This document shows positions 46,096 through 58,866 of a stretch of 64,000 nucleotides of DNA, piece after piece. The DNA is from Impatiens glandulifera (Eukaryota > Streptophyta > Magnoliopsida > Ericales > Balsaminaceae). Position 1 is the first letter of the stretch, and each line of letters begins with the position of its first letter. The translations under genes were made by a program, and so were the position numbers. The stretch spans positions 79,635,718 through 79,699,717 of the forward strand of contig NC_061862.1 of assembly GCF_907164915.1 (NCBI RefSeq), in the 5' to 3' direction. The notes under the pieces were generated by a model. It saw only the letters and a program-made list of their open reading frames with translations, was not told where the DNA came from and made no database searches.

Positions 46096-49000
46096 ATGGT
46101 TAATGGAAGGAATGACGAGCAAATCAGGGATGAGCCAGGGGTAATTCCGTACTCTTACAAAGTCAAAGAGCCTCCAAAGCAGGGTCTCTTTACTGAATTC
46201 AAGTCCACTGTCAAGGAAACATTTTTCCCGGATGATCCTTTGCGTTCTTTCAAGGATGTATCAACTTCGAGAAAGTTTGTTCTTGGCTTGAGATCTGTTT
46301 TCCCTTTTCTAGATTGGGCAAGGGGTTACAATCTCACCAAGTTCAAAGGGGATTTCATAGCTGGACTTACCATTGCAAGTCTTTGTATTCCTCAGGTACG
46401 ATGTTGCTTAAAAATGCACTATTTGTTATTTCCGCAAAAATTGTCTGTTTAATCTGAATTATTATTATTTTTTTTTTCTCAGGATATTGGATATGCAAAG
46501 CTTGCAAACCTTCCTGTGCAATATGGCCTTTGTAAGAAATTTCAGAAACAGATGATTTAAGATTATATTTGAGATTTAGAGAGATTCTTACAAAAAAAAT
46601 CGGTTGATGGTGGTTGCAGACAGCAGTTTTGTTCCTCCTTTGGTTTATGCATTCATGGGAAGCTCAAGAGATATTGCCATTGGTCCAGTTGCTGTTGTGT
46701 CTCTACTTCTTGGAACCTTGCTGCAAAAGGAGATTGATCCAGTTAAAGACAAAGCCAACTACCTTAGTCTTGCATTTACAGCTACATTCTTTGCGGGAAT
46801 CACCCAAGCAACACTTGGTTTCTTTAGGTAAGCTCTTCTTATTGAACCAAACCAAACCAAACCCTTTTTGAAATCTAATTTTTTTTTTCCTTCTGAATCC
46901 AGGTTGGGTTTCTTGATTGACTTTCTTTCTCATGCTGCCATTGTTGGCTTCATGGCAGGAGCTGCAATTACTATTGCACTCCAACAGCTGAAAGGTCTTT
47001 TTGGTATAAAGGTTTTTACAAAAAAGACGGATATAGTTCATGTCCTGAAATCAGTATTTCATAATGCCCATCATGGGGTAAGATTTTTTGTCTTTATATT
47101 TGAAACAAATATTGAGCCGGTTCTAATGATAGTTTTGATTTTTTTGAATTATTCTTGGCAGTGGAATTGGGAGACGATACTAATAGGTGTATCGTTCTTG
47201 GCTTTTCTTCTTCTCGCCAAGTTCATTGTAAGATTTGGTTTCTTTCTTTTTAGTAAGCTTTATATGTTTTTTTTTCTTTTTCTCATGGTGGTGCGGTGGT
47301 TATTCAGGGAAAGAAGAACAAGAAACTCTTTTGGGTTCCGGCAATTGCCCCTTTGATTTCAGTTATCATATCGACAGCTTGTGTTTATGGTTTTCGTGCG
47401 GATAAGAAAGGTGTCCAAATTGTGAGTAATCTCTAAATTGAATGCAATTATTAACCAACAAAAGGAAAACTATTAGTAACTAGCTGTCATCTTTTGTTAG
47501 GTGGGTCATATCCCACAGGGCATCAATCCTTCATCTGTCCAGAAAATCTTCTTCTCTGGCAAACATTTATTTGTGGGTTTCAGGATTGGTGTTATTGCAG
47601 GGTTGATCGCACTTACGGTAAATTTCTTTCTGAAGCGTTGTCTATTGTTGGTTGAAAGATGTATAGTGTTCTTGACAAGATTTGTTATTGTGGTTGGTTT
47701 ATAGGAAGCTGTTTCGATTGCTAGAACATTTGCAGCAATGAAGGACTACCATATTGATGGGAACAAAGAAATGGTAGCGTTAGGAACCATGAACATCATC
47801 GGCTCGATGTCATCTTGCTACGTGACAACAGGTATTATTATCTGAGGATATATAAGATCGATCATTAATAAAACTAAAATAATATTCTACTTATTCGTCA
47901 CATTTCAATTGATCTTTTCTTTTTAATTTCGTTTGGCAGGATCGTTTTCGAGATCGGCTGTGAATTACTACGCGGGATGCCATACAGCAGTGTCGAATAT
48001 TGTGATGTCGATGGTGGTTATGTTGACTTTGGAAGTGATAACACCTCTTTTTAAGTACACCCCGAACGCAATTCTAGCGTCCATCATTATTAATGCCGTG
48101 CTTGGATTAATAGACATCGATGCAATTAAACTTATTTGGAAAATCGATAAGTTCGACTTCCTTGCCTGCATGGGAGCTTTCTTTGGTGTCGTCTTCATTT
48201 CTGTTGAGATTGGCCTCTTAATTTCTGTATGTTTTTGATCAAATGTTTTTTGTTTGTTTGTTTGTTTGAAGTGCGAATTTTAATATGCAGAAAAAACTAT
48301 CTACAGGTATGCATATCGTTTGCGAAAATTCTTTTACAAGTGACTAGGCCTCGGATTGCTTTGCTGGGGAATATTCCGAGAACTTCGGTATACAGAAATG
48401 TATTGCAGTATCCAGATGCATCTAGGATTCCGGGGCTGTTGATTGTTAGGGTTGATTCCGGGATCTATTTTTCAAATGCTAACTATATCCGTGAGAGGTA
48501 TATTCGGGTAGTATTGTTTTTTGTTTGTTTTCTTATCTCATAATATAAACATTGGGAGTTAATAATTTTTTCTAGGACTTTGAGGTGGCTAACTGAGGAG
48601 GAAGAACTGATTAAAGATAAGGACCAGAGAATTCAATATGTGATAATCGAGATGTCGCGTAAGAGCTGCTGCTGTTCTTCGCGTTATACCCTAAAGAAAA
48701 CATTTGTTGTTTCGGGAATTGATGTTTGTTTTGTTATGTTGTAGCTGTAACCGACATAGATACTAGTGGCATTCACGGATTGGAAGCGTTACACCAGTCT
48801 CTGCATAAAAAAGAAATCAAGGTAATTAGGGCCTTAGTTTGATGAATCCAAAAATAACCCTTTATTCAATCAATCTCTTCATCTTTCAAATCATCAACCA
48901 AAATATCAAATTACCCCAAAAAACCTAATTTTTACATCAAACAATGTATTTTTTCTTCTAAAACCAAGTTTATTTCCAAATAACACTATACTATCAAACA

Positions 49001-49231
49001 AGCTAACCCATTAAGATAATTCAAATGACAAGAGTGGTTACATACACTTATGATTGATTGTTTGTTTGTGTTGAATTGAAACAAAAACAACAGCTTGCTG
49101 TAGCAAATCCTGGACCTGTTGTGACAGAGAAGCTGCATTTATCAAAATTTGTAGAGTTGATTGGGGAGGAGAACGTGTTTCTCACTGTCGCAGATGCCGT
49201 TCGCAGGTGTGCTCCCCTTGCAGGACCATGA
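46096..49231 (+). CDS. SULTR1: Group-1 (high-affinity type) sulfate transporter, 13 exons
   Basis: Proton-coupled sulfate uptake carrier of the plasma membrane (SLC26/SulP family). Exons: 46,096-46,395; 46,483-46,531; 46,620-46,827; 46,903-47,077; 47,162-47,227; 47,308-47,421; 47,501-47,617; 47,705-47,831; 47,940-48,226; 48,307-48,497; 48,576-48,658; 48,745-48,821; 49,094-49,231. All borders are GT-AG and phases agree, giving 1,932 nt and 643 aa, the usual family length. N-terminus with [12 protein letters not shown]; the SulP signature [20 protein letters not shown] at residues ~114-133; [46 protein letters not shown]; and a C-terminal STAS domain (from ~residue 495) with [13 protein letters not shown] and its conserved threonine (~579). 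SIGP-type motifs such as [11 protein letters not shown] and [12 protein letters not shown] point to group 1 rather than groups 2-4. ATG at 46,096 is preferred; no earlier in-frame ATG is near. No disabling change seen. It is the only intact gene here. The exact paralogue number cannot be given. Confidence 0.95.
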
Positions 49232-51178
49232 AAAGTGTTGAATTGAATTCGGGTGTTGGTATTATTCATTGTTTATTTGCCTTGTTTGTTTCCCTATACG
49301 CGGTTGTTGTGATAGTTGACTGAAAAAAGTGCATTTTTGTGTTTCCGCGACTACATCCAAAGAAGCCTTACTTGCAAACCGCAATGGATTGGAAGAGAAG
49401 CAAACAAAGTTGCCCTTTATTTTATTTCATTGCTAATCTGGATCCTTTGGTCATTTTCCCTTCCCCTTAGCTCTTTGCTTATTGTACTTGTATCAAATGG
49501 ATATGCTAATTAATCTCTAATTTACTTAATGTTCAGGAAAAGATAAGTTAGCATCATTGAAGAATTCAAATATCCAAGTTTACCATATTAACAATAAATA
49601 TTGACTCATTAAAGTAGCTTAAGATTCAAGTGAATAGAGGATTGCTAAACTTTAATCAAGAGGTCTGCTTGTTACTTGTTAGGGATGATGCTAATTTTCT
49701 AATTTTAAGAGGAAAAACACAGATTGTGGAAAGCATAATTTTAATTTAATTTAATTTAATTTCTTTTTTTTTTAACAAATAATAAATTTTATAAACATTG
49801 TAGAGAAAACTTCAAAAGATTTTGTTCAATGTTTTTACATCAAACTAAATACATGATAATGATAATGTACTCAATTTTGATAGTTACTGTTTTTTTTAAT
49901 TCTGTTTATAGTTATCTTATTTTTATTATTTTTTGTCAAAAATAAAATATGTGGTACAAAAATTGATCACCTATTTTGTATTTTTTGTATACTATGATAT
50001 AAGAGTTTATTAAAAAGTCCCTTTTTTTACTAAAAAATTAAATGAAATCACATTTTACTTTTTTTTATTAATTTTAAAAAAATAATTATATTATCATCTT
50101 GAAGCAATATTAATTTTCAAATAATGTTACATAAAAGAAAGTTAATAAAATAATAAAACAGCAGCAATGTTAACTTATTAATAACTTTGTATCGTATATT
50201 TTTTTAACATAGGAGAGAGTAAAATATTAGAAACTCGCCAACTGTAACTATAATGATAGAAATTAGAATGGGAATACCTGGTTTTGTTTCTTCTAAAATA
50301 AGTTTGGTTTCTTCCCAATTTTAGAAAATTAACTTTCATCCTAAATCAGTAATCATGATTCACCTATTAAAACTCGCAAGCTTCAATAACGACTCCAACA
50401 GATTATAAAAATTAAAATGGGAATATTCAAGTATGGAGTTAGTATGGAAAGAAAATTCAATTTTGATAAGACGGGATATGAATTATACTAGGTAAGATTT
50501 TTTCAATCTAGATAAAAATTATACTAATAGTAAGGACTCAAATAAATTGTGCAATAGATATTTTATATTATAATTTTAAAAGACATCATTTCAATTTAAA
50601 ATTAATAATAAAGATCAGATATTTCAAAAAAAACATTTAATAAATATTCAATTAAATTGATAAATATTATATAATAAAAACTAATAATAAAATAAATAAA
50701 AATTCATAATTAAATAATTATAATAAAATAAAATAAAAATACATATAAATTAAAGCTATATTATTTTATTAAAGAAAATAAATATGTCAGAATTTATAAT
50801 ACATAAATATATATTTTATCTCATTTTGAATGCATTTATAATATTCATTCCCTATTTATCAAATTCACATTTTAAAAAATAAAAATATAGTAAAATAAAG
50901 AAAAAAATCACATTAGAAGATAATAGTAAAATCGATAAAAATGTGCTTTCTGTAACACTTTTCTGCACAATAAATGTGATAAAACTAAAGAAGAATAGTA
51001 GAAAATTCAGGAAACAGAAAAAAAAGAATGAAACAAGGGAGGCTAAACTCAAAGATCAAACATTTATAAAAGAAAGAAAGAAGGATTCTGAGAAAAATGA
51101 AAGCAACGAAAGAAAGTAAAGAGAATTAAGGTGAAGAGTAAAAGAAATTTTTTTATAATGTAAAAGATTGAGCCTAAA
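49232..51178. other. Downstream region, no gene seen
   Basis: Contains the 3' flank of the transporter and then AT-rich DNA with poly-T and poly-A runs and a (TTTAA)n stretch at about 49,740-49,765. No domain or exon was recognised. Confidence 0.6.
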
Positions 51179-51590
51179 ATGGAAGATAAACTTCAAGTTG
51201 TTGTTGAGGAAACTCAAGATTAAAACACCCAGAATTTCAAAGCTGAAACAGAGAATTCTAAAGCCGATAAAGAAGATTTCAAAATCGATGTGGAGTCTAA
51301 AGTTGAAGATAAGGAAGACAAAAATACAAAAATTCAAGTTGAAGATAACAAAGATAAAAGCCCTAAAATTCTTAGAAACAATTCTTTCTATCAAATCAGA
51401 ACGGGCTCGTACAAAGAGAGAATTCAAAATGAGAAACAACAAAACTCATCATCCTCTTAAATACAATATACTTTTATCGTTAGAGGAAGAGGAAGATGAA
51501 GGGGAAGAAGACCTCTCAATGAAGATAGATGACATGCGAAAATCCCAAGTTGAGATGGTTAGTTTTGAATGTAATCTTTTCTGTTTGTAA
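51179..51590 (+). pseudogene. Unrecognised Lys/Glu-rich reading frame, probably broken
   Basis: From ATG 51,179 one frame reads MEDKLQVVVEETQD, then TAA, and continues open as a charged sequence (KADKEDFKIDVESKVEDKED, KSPKILRNNSFYQIRTGSY) to a stop near 51,460. A second frame (51,168-51,590) is open for 140 codons; its end is acidic (SLEEEEDEGEEDLSMKIDD). The first frame looks more like protein. The two may belong to one gene with a frameshift near 51,450. No family was recognised and there is no independent support for expression. Confidence 0.28.
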
Positions 51591-53119
51591 TCTCTGTTTT
51601 TTTAGAATGTATGAATGTTAATAATAAGTTTTTAGAGTCTTTTGATTGTCATCCTTAATCATAACTAGGGTTTTTCTAGTTTTGATTTCTGACCCTCCCA
51701 TCTTTGAGATTTTAATGAAATGGTTCTGTTTTCCCAAAAATCAATAAAAAAAAGTTATAGTAACATACATAAAAATTATATTATTTTATTGAAAAGTTAA
51801 GAATATCGAAATTTAAAATTGATAGACATGTATTTTACCTCATTTTCTTTATTTCTTAGAATAATTTTTCCACTTTATTAGAAGTAGTCTTTTTAGTGCT
51901 AGCTGAACGTAAAACATTAGCTTTTGTGCAACGTCAAATTATTAGAAATTATTAGAAGTAACATTTTTAATGCTAACTCAACGTAAAGTAATGACTTTTA
52001 TGTAACATTGAAATGACCTTTTTGTTTTCATAAATAATTTTGATACTCATAAAGATTTTTATGTCTTTTCTTTCTAACTCTAAACATGATATATAAATTA
52101 TAAATTAAAAAAATGTAAGTATAAGAGTTTTTACCCTACCAAATACATTGACACTTACTCTATCAATTTGAATAAGCCTTTAATCATTCACATATAACAT
52201 CATATCTTAATTTTTAAGAATACTTATTAATAACACTGTCAAGTATATATATATATATATATAACAAGAATAATAAATAAAATAAATAAATAATTTAATT
52301 AATTATATAGATAATGTATAAAAATGGTCTACTCTCATGTAACCATTTTTCTCCCCTAAAAACATAACAAAGTTTATTCTCCACCTGCATGCATCTGATA
52401 ATTTGTAAGTAAATTATTTAAAAATTTTAATTAAATATTATGGTAAAAATATTTTTCAAATTTAATATGTAATTATATATTATAAAAAGTTAATCCAAAT
52501 AGAATTATTAATGCATATATATAATTATTTATTTAAAAAAAATATTAAATTAAATTAAAAAATGAGTTAAATTTATAATGTTGTATCATAAAAAAATATT
52601 TTAACCAAAACAAAAAATTATATAAAGTTAATTTAATAAATCAATATAGAAGGGAGAGAAATAATAATATTAATTTATTTTTATTTAAATATACTGTAAA
52701 TTAATTTTAAAATAAGTTATTATATATATTTAATATATAATTATATATATTGTAAAATAATTAGTACAAATAGAATTATTAATTTATATATAAAATTATT
52801 TATTAAAAAACTATAAAATTTGAAAAGATAAATAAATAAATAAAATTAAAATAATGACTAATCTAATAAATATAAAATTAAAAGTAAATTATTAACTGAA
52901 ATAAAAATAAATAAATTGAAAATTTAATAAATAAATCATAAAGAAAATATATTAAGTAAATGAAGATAAATAATTAAAATAATACATTTTTTTTATTTAT
53001 TTAAATAAGATTAGTAGAATAAATAGTTAATAACTTAAAAGTCTTATCCACAAAGAATCTAATGATTGAAAAATAAGTCTATTAATGTAGCAAGGAGAGA
53101 AAAATATATTATTAAGAAA
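51591..53119. other. AT-rich stretch, no gene seen
   Basis: More than 80% A/T, with (TA)n at 52,243-52,263 and many ATTTA-type words. Nothing supportable. Confidence 0.65.
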
Positions 53120-53447
53120 AGCAACACTTGGCTTCTTTAGATAAGCTCTTCTTCTTATAGAACCAAACCGAACCAAACCCTTTTTAATTTTTTTTTACTT
53201 CTGAATCTAGGTTGGGTTCTTGACTTGACTTTCTTTCTCATCATGCTGCCATTGTTGGCTTTCATGGAGGGAGTTTCAATTACTATTGCACTCCAACAGC
53301 TGAAAGGTGTTATTGATATAAAGAATTTTACAAAGAAGACCGATACAATTCATGTCCTGAAATCAGTATTTCCTAATGCCCATCATGGGGGGTCAGTTTT
53401 TTTTGTCTTTATATTTGAAACAAATACTGAGCCGGTTCTAATGAATG
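53120..53447 (+). pseudogene. Sulfate transporter fragment: exon 3 end, intron, exon 4
   Basis: Copy of 46,806-47,130: exon 3 end (GCAACACTTGGCTTCTTTAG), the intron with its CCAAACC repeats, exon 4 and the first ~50 bp of the next intron. The donor after exon 3 has changed from GT to AT (AG|ATAAGC). Small indels break exon 4 (GGGTTCTTGACTTGAC; an extra CAT in CTCATCATGC). Because intron sequence is present, it arose by DNA duplication and not through mRNA. Confidence 0.92.
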
Positions 53448-54690
53448 ATGTATAGTGTTTGGGCAGATGGAATTGACCAAACTTTTTCCTTCATTTGGAC
53501 TTTTTTTCTTCATCTGGCTAGACTGTTGATAGAGAGTACAGATGGACTTATAAGCTAAGTTTTACCATATTTGGACCTGACTTTAATGAAGGGCCGAGCT
53601 CCGTTCAGAATATAGATCTGCGATTAACCGACCGACGAATGTCTAGAGAGATTCGTTCATGGACGTCCTTGATTTCCAGCCTTGCTTGTGGCGTGGGAGC
53701 AATAGAAGTACTTGGATAGTAAGTATTTGAGGAAGAGGATCGCATCAGAGGAGGAGAAAAAACAAGAGGAACAGCAGAAACGTCTACCCGAATTCAGTTC
53801 TTCCTTTTCGTCTGCCTGCTTTCTTCATTCAGGTGAGTCGCCAATTCAATGTAGCTTGTTACAACTTGATTGAGGCATCGGTGGTTCTGTACACAGATGC
53901 CATTTACTTATTGAAAGTTCCGATTAAATTCATTAGTTGATAAGATTACCTGCTGCTGCAATGAATGAATATACTGTATTGGTTAAACATTATCTGTTGT
54001 TAGCTGCATTGAATAAGAATAGCTTAGCTTGGATTTATATTAGGATTAGAGTGCTTTCTGTTTTAGGATTCCAGTCCACGTCTGCTGAAATTGAGAAATC
54101 GAAGTATTCGACAAAAGAAAGACTGTTTTCTTCAGTCGAGCTCTTTAAGGTGCTCTTCGATTGTGTGAGTAGTGTAAGCGTAGCTCCAAAGTGCAGAAGA
54201 GTTCCAGGCGACGAGACGAACCGTCGCGGCTGGGGACTTCGCGATCCAGAGGGACGACGCCCATTCGAATACCCTAAGATTTGGGGAAATAATCTTGATT
54301 CTGTTCTTCGGTGATTGAGGAATCGGATAGGCGGCGATGAAGATGAACAACTCCGTGGAGATGCGTCGTATTGGGCACTCAGGCGACGCATTGCTTCAGA
54401 GGTCGTTGTTGTTGCCGGAAATCGCCATCGTCGGAGGAGTCGCCGGAGACGGGCGGAGAGCCGGAAGACTTTTTTCTTTCTAATTCTGTTATATTTATTT
54501 CCTCCAATTTCTGTCGAAGTTGCAAAGAAACCCTTGGGCTTCTTTTATTTTTAAAATAACCTAAAAACTTTAATTTCGAATTAATTTATTAATTCGAAAT
54601 TATAGTAGTCCCTGAACTCCTTCCCTCCTTTCAATTGGGCCCCTGGGTTTTTTTTCCTTTTATTTTAATTTAAAACTTTAAAAAACTAAT
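53448..54690. other. Moderately GC-rich stretch, no gene recognised
   Basis: 53,600-54,480 is less AT-rich than its surroundings and holds overlapping open frames on both strands (125 codons + at 53,937-54,314; 118 codons - at 54,035-54,391). None has a recognisable domain, and the arginine/serine-rich content is typical of frames over GC-rich non-coding DNA. It may belong with the LTR-like sequence to its right. Confidence 0.4.
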
Positions 54691-55470
54691 AAATAAATAA
54701 ATTTAAGGTCATGTTTGTTTTCCAGCTTTAACAAACAACTTTAAAATGAGGATTCAAAAATCCAAACCACTTTCAAAATTTCCCAAAAATTAAAAAATTA
54801 TTATTTCCTTGAAACATTTTTTTTTTTTTTGAATTTTTGGGACCCGTTTGGAAAAATGTTTATCCTTGAAGTGTCATATTCGGAGTTCTATAACTCTGAA
54901 AATTCCAAACTCGATTTCTTTACTATTATGTGAAGTTTTGGGAATCTTGAGAATTATTTTTGAAAATGACTCGTTTAAACGTGTTGTACTCGGAGTTTTC
55001 TTTAGTTTTAAAATTTTAAAAGGGGAAACACTTGGACCTTGGATTAGTTCATTCTCTTCTCTCCTTTGTTCAAAAGAATAAACTTTCCATCCTTGATTTG
55101 AATTCTTATTTTCATCCCTTACGCTCATTCGTTCTCTCACGGAAATCGTGTTACATGCTTTTTATTGTTATATCCTTGTCAAATACCTCATGAATAGGAT
55201 TAGTCACTATATAAAATGATTAAGATTTTCTCATACAAGCAAAAAGAGTTCTGAACTCAGAACGAAAACGTAACAATCCTTCAAACATTAACTGGACAAT
55301 TACTTAGGAGTAGAGACTGTCTGTAAAGATAGGCATATATGACAGCGTCGTATGCCCTTTCTTAATACGTAACCAAACACCGAACTCTTAAAATGAATCT
55401 CTGATTGTTTTCTTTATTTTCTTTGGGAAGTAAACTAAAGTGGCGACTCTAAAGTCAATTAGATCGATAC
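54691..55470 (+). mobile_element. Possible Tat/Ogre-type gypsy LTR remnant
   Basis: Ends in AAACTAAAGTGGCGACTCTA (55,432-55,451). The word TGGCGACTC is the start of the primer-binding site in many plant Tat/Ogre elements. Upstream is a long non-coding stretch with poly-T runs and a CACTTTCAAAATTTCCC region, as in long LTRs. There is no gag-pol behind it; WAK sequence starts ~100 bp later. One motif only, so tentative. Confidence 0.3.
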
Positions 55471-55574
55471 ATACACGAGTGTATCGATTTAAAACCTGTA
55501 CGGGCCAATTCAAAAGACACATGTCAATTCAAAAGGCATATGCTAAAAGGAGAAACGAAACAAAAAAACATGCG

Positions 55575-57060
55575 TACAGTACTAATTAATTATACCCACG
55601 AAACCTCAATTAATTTACTTTTTTTATGATTAACCCTATTATAACGTTCTTGTTATGGTGTTGATATTAACGAATTTAAAGATTAATTAAGGGAGACATC
55701 ATTGCTCATGGGGATATCATGGCAATGTCAGGAAATGTAGGATTGGTGGCTATAATTGTTTTCGGTAACTTATAATTAACATTTGAAAACAATGTTTGTA
55801 TGAAAAATAAATTTAATTAGACATATTTGAGTAGCATATATGTCCTGGGATTGGCATAATATTCTTATTCATGGTGTTTATTTGGGTGCATCATTTGGTA
55901 AAAAAAATAAAAATTTAATGAAACTTAGACAAAGTTTCTTTCAACAAAACGGGGGCTTCATTATGCAAAATCAACTCTCATCGAGTCAAGGGTCGTCTTC
56001 TACAAAAACTGCAAAGATATTTACCGCCCATGAATTAGAGGTAGGACCGAACTATACAACAAACCTAATATCCTCGGAGAAGGCAATTTTGGCACCGTTT
56101 ATAAAGGAGTTCTTCCAAATAAAATAATTGTTGTTGTCAAGGTGTCGAAAAATAAGCAAAAGGCCACGTTGAACAATTCATCCTGGCGAGAAGAAAGGTC
56201 AAGTCGAAGAATTCATAAACGAGGTCATTATTTTATCACAAGTCAATCACCGACACATGGTCAAACTAATCGATGTTGTTTGGAGACCGAAGTGTCCTTA
56301 TTAGTTTACGAGTAAATTTTAAACGTAACTTTACACGATCACATACATCCTAAAAATGATAAGACCAGTTCTCACCTCATGTCTTATTGGGAAACTTGTT
56401 TGAGAATAGCCTTGGAAATTGTCAATGGTATATCCTATCTACATTCGTCGACTTCCATTCTCATCATTCATAGAGATATAAAGTTTGTAAACATCCTCTT
56501 TGATGAAAATTTTGTAACAAAAGTCTATGATTTTGGTGCATCGAGATTGGTATACATTGATACAACGATTTTATCGACAGTGGTGAAAGACACTGTCGGA
56601 TACATAGACCCCGAGTACTAGTAAACAAGTAATTGACCGACAAGAGCGATGTGTATAGTTTTGGTGTAATTCTAGTAGAATTACTCATCGGTAAGAGCGT
56701 CATTCGGTTTGATTACGATGATTTGAAGGATAAGAATTTAACAACTTATTTTCTCTCTACGTTGAAAAATAACTGATTGGCTGAAATTTTAGAAGATAGC
56801 ATACTCAAGCAAGAAAGCTTTGACTGGGTCAAAAAAGTAGCCAATATAACAAAGATGTGTTTGATGGTGAGGAGAGATGGTCGTCCTTCAATGAAAGAGG
56901 TTGTAATAGAGCTCAGAGGCTTGAAATTAATAGGAAAACACCCTTGCATGGAAGACAACACTAGGGAGACCGTATGTTTGATTGACACGTTGGAAACATT
57001 AAACTCATTCGCATTTGGGGAAACTAGTTAATTCGCATTTGGGGAGACAAGCGACCGACA
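55575..57060 (+). pseudogene. WAK pseudogene: transmembrane exon and kinase domain
   Basis: The most complete kinase here. Transmembrane exon end near 55,650-55,766 (donor TTCG|GTAACTTA), intron, kinase exon from ~55,840. Juxtamembrane FFQQNGGFIMQNQLSSSQGS and AKIFTAHELE; glycine loop GEGNFGTVYKGVLPNK (shifted frame); lysine in VVVKVSK; MSYWETCLRIALEIVNGISY; catalytic loop HRDIKFVNILFDEN; DFGASR; TVGYIDPEY, then TAG; SDVYSFGVILVELLIGKSV; and a C-lobe end RRDGRPSMKEVVIELRGLKL. Breaks: shifts near 56,060 and 56,185, a stop near 56,314, TAG at 56,619 and TGA near 56,771. The extracellular part is missing. It forms the left arm of a long inverted repeat. Confidence 0.88.
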
Positions 57061-58866
57061 TAGAGATGTGATACCATGATACACAAGAATAAATAGGGTA
57101 TCGAATAAGTATAGAGAAGTAATCCAGACTATTAGTTGTTAGAATTTGTCTAAGTTCTAAGTGCATATAATATTTAACACATGTTTTTTTTAATTAAAAA
57201 CGACATCTGCTAAACATTGTGCACTTCAAACTGAGACAAATTCTAACAATTAAGAACCTGAATTACCTTCACGGACTTGTTGGATACTCCCTATTTATTC
57301 TTGTGTATCATGTTAGTCCATCTCTATGCCGGTCGCTTGTCTCCCCAAATGCGAATGAACTTGTCTCCCCAAATGCGGATGAGTTTGATGTTTCTAACGT
57401 GTCAATCAAACATATGGTCTCCTAGTGTTGTCTTCTATACAAGGGTGTTTCTTGTTAATTTCAAGCCTTCAAAGCTCCATTGCCACCTCTTTCATTGAAG
57501 GACGATCCTCTCCCCTCACCATCAAACACATCTTTGTTATATTGGCTACTTCCTTGATCTGATCAAAGCTTTTTGTTTGAGTATGTTATCTTCTAAAATT
57601 TTAGCCAATATGTTATCTTTCAATGCGGAGACAAAATATATTGCTAAATTCTTATCCTTCAAATCATCGCAATCAAGCCGAAGGACGATCCTACTAGTGA
57701 GTAATTATGCTAGAATTACACCAAAATTATACTCATCGCTCTTATCAATCAATTGACTTGATTGCAAGTACTCGGGGTTTAGGTATATGAGAGTGTCTTG
57801 CACCACTATCAATAAAGCCATTGTATAAATGGATACCAATCTTGATGCACCAAAATCAAAGACATTAACAGTACAATTTTCATCAAAGATGATGTTTTCA
57901 TACTTTATACTCTATGAATGATGGGAATGGAAGCCGACAAATGTAGATAGGATATAGCATTAACGATTTCCGAGGTTATTCTCAAATGAGTTTCCCAAGA
58001 AGACATGAGGTGAGAACTGATCTTATCATTTTTATGATGTATGTGATTGTGTAAAGTTACGTTTGAGATTTACTCGTAAACTAATAAGGGCACTTCGGTC
58101 TTTAAACAACTGACAGTAGTTTGACTATGTGTCGTGATTGACTTACGATAAAATGATGACCTCGTTTATGAATTCTTCGACTTGACCCTTCTTCTCACCG
58201 GGGATGAATTGTTCAGGGTGGCCTTTTTGCATGTTTTTTGACACCTTGACAACAAAAACTATTTTATTTGGAAGAACTTTTTTATAAATAGTGTCAAAAC
58301 CGTCTTTTCCGAGGATATTAGTTTTGTTGTATAATTCGGTTGCTACCTCTAACTCATGGGCGGTAAATATCTTGCAAATTTATGTAAAAGACAATACTTG
58401 ACACAATGAGCATTGATTTCGCATAATGAAGCCCCCATTTTGTTGAAAGAAACTTTGTTTGATTTTCATTAGATTTTTTTCAAATGATACACCTAAATAA
58501 ATACTACGAATAAGAATATTAAGCTCATCCAAATATTTGCATGCCACTCAAACATGTCTAATTAAATTTAACTTTGAAACAAATATTGTTTTCAAATGTT
58601 AATTTTAACTTATCGAGAAGAACTATAGCCACCAATGGGAAAGCCCTTGAACAATCAATCCCACCTTTCCTGTCATTGCCATGATATTCCAAGAACACTG
58701 ATGACTCCCCTTTTCATTTTTATAGATTTCTCACAGTCATTAATCTTTGGGTCGTTGCATTCGTTAATATTTGCACCATAATAAGAACGTTATAATAGGG
58801 TTAATCGTTAAAAAAGTAAATTAATTGAGGTTTTGTGGGTATAATTAATTAGTTAGTACCTTAACA
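55575..58866. repeat. Long inverted repeat, arms ~1.6 kb, loop ~50 bp
   Basis: The left arm (55,575-57,165) and right arm (57,218-58,866) are reverse complements over WAK intron, transmembrane exon, kinase exon and ~100 bp of 3' flank. Near the axis, TTGTTAGAATTTGTCTAAG (57,133) faces its complement at about 57,232-57,250. By eye the arms are roughly 90% alike in the C-lobe region, with some deletions (for example missing activation-loop bases in the right arm). Confidence 0.88.

Noticed and set aside
46703..47041. 112-codon open frame on the - strand within the sulfate transporter
   Set aside because: Spans exons and an intron of a well-supported + strand gene; no domain.
50852..51442. Phenylalanine-rich hydrophobic open frames on the - strand
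   Set aside because: They are the antisense of A/G-rich DNA; such frames mimic membrane proteins by composition only.
54035..54391. 118-codon arginine/serine-rich open frame on the - strand
   Set aside because: Overlapped by an equally long frame on the other strand, with no domain; fits chance in a GC-rich stretch.
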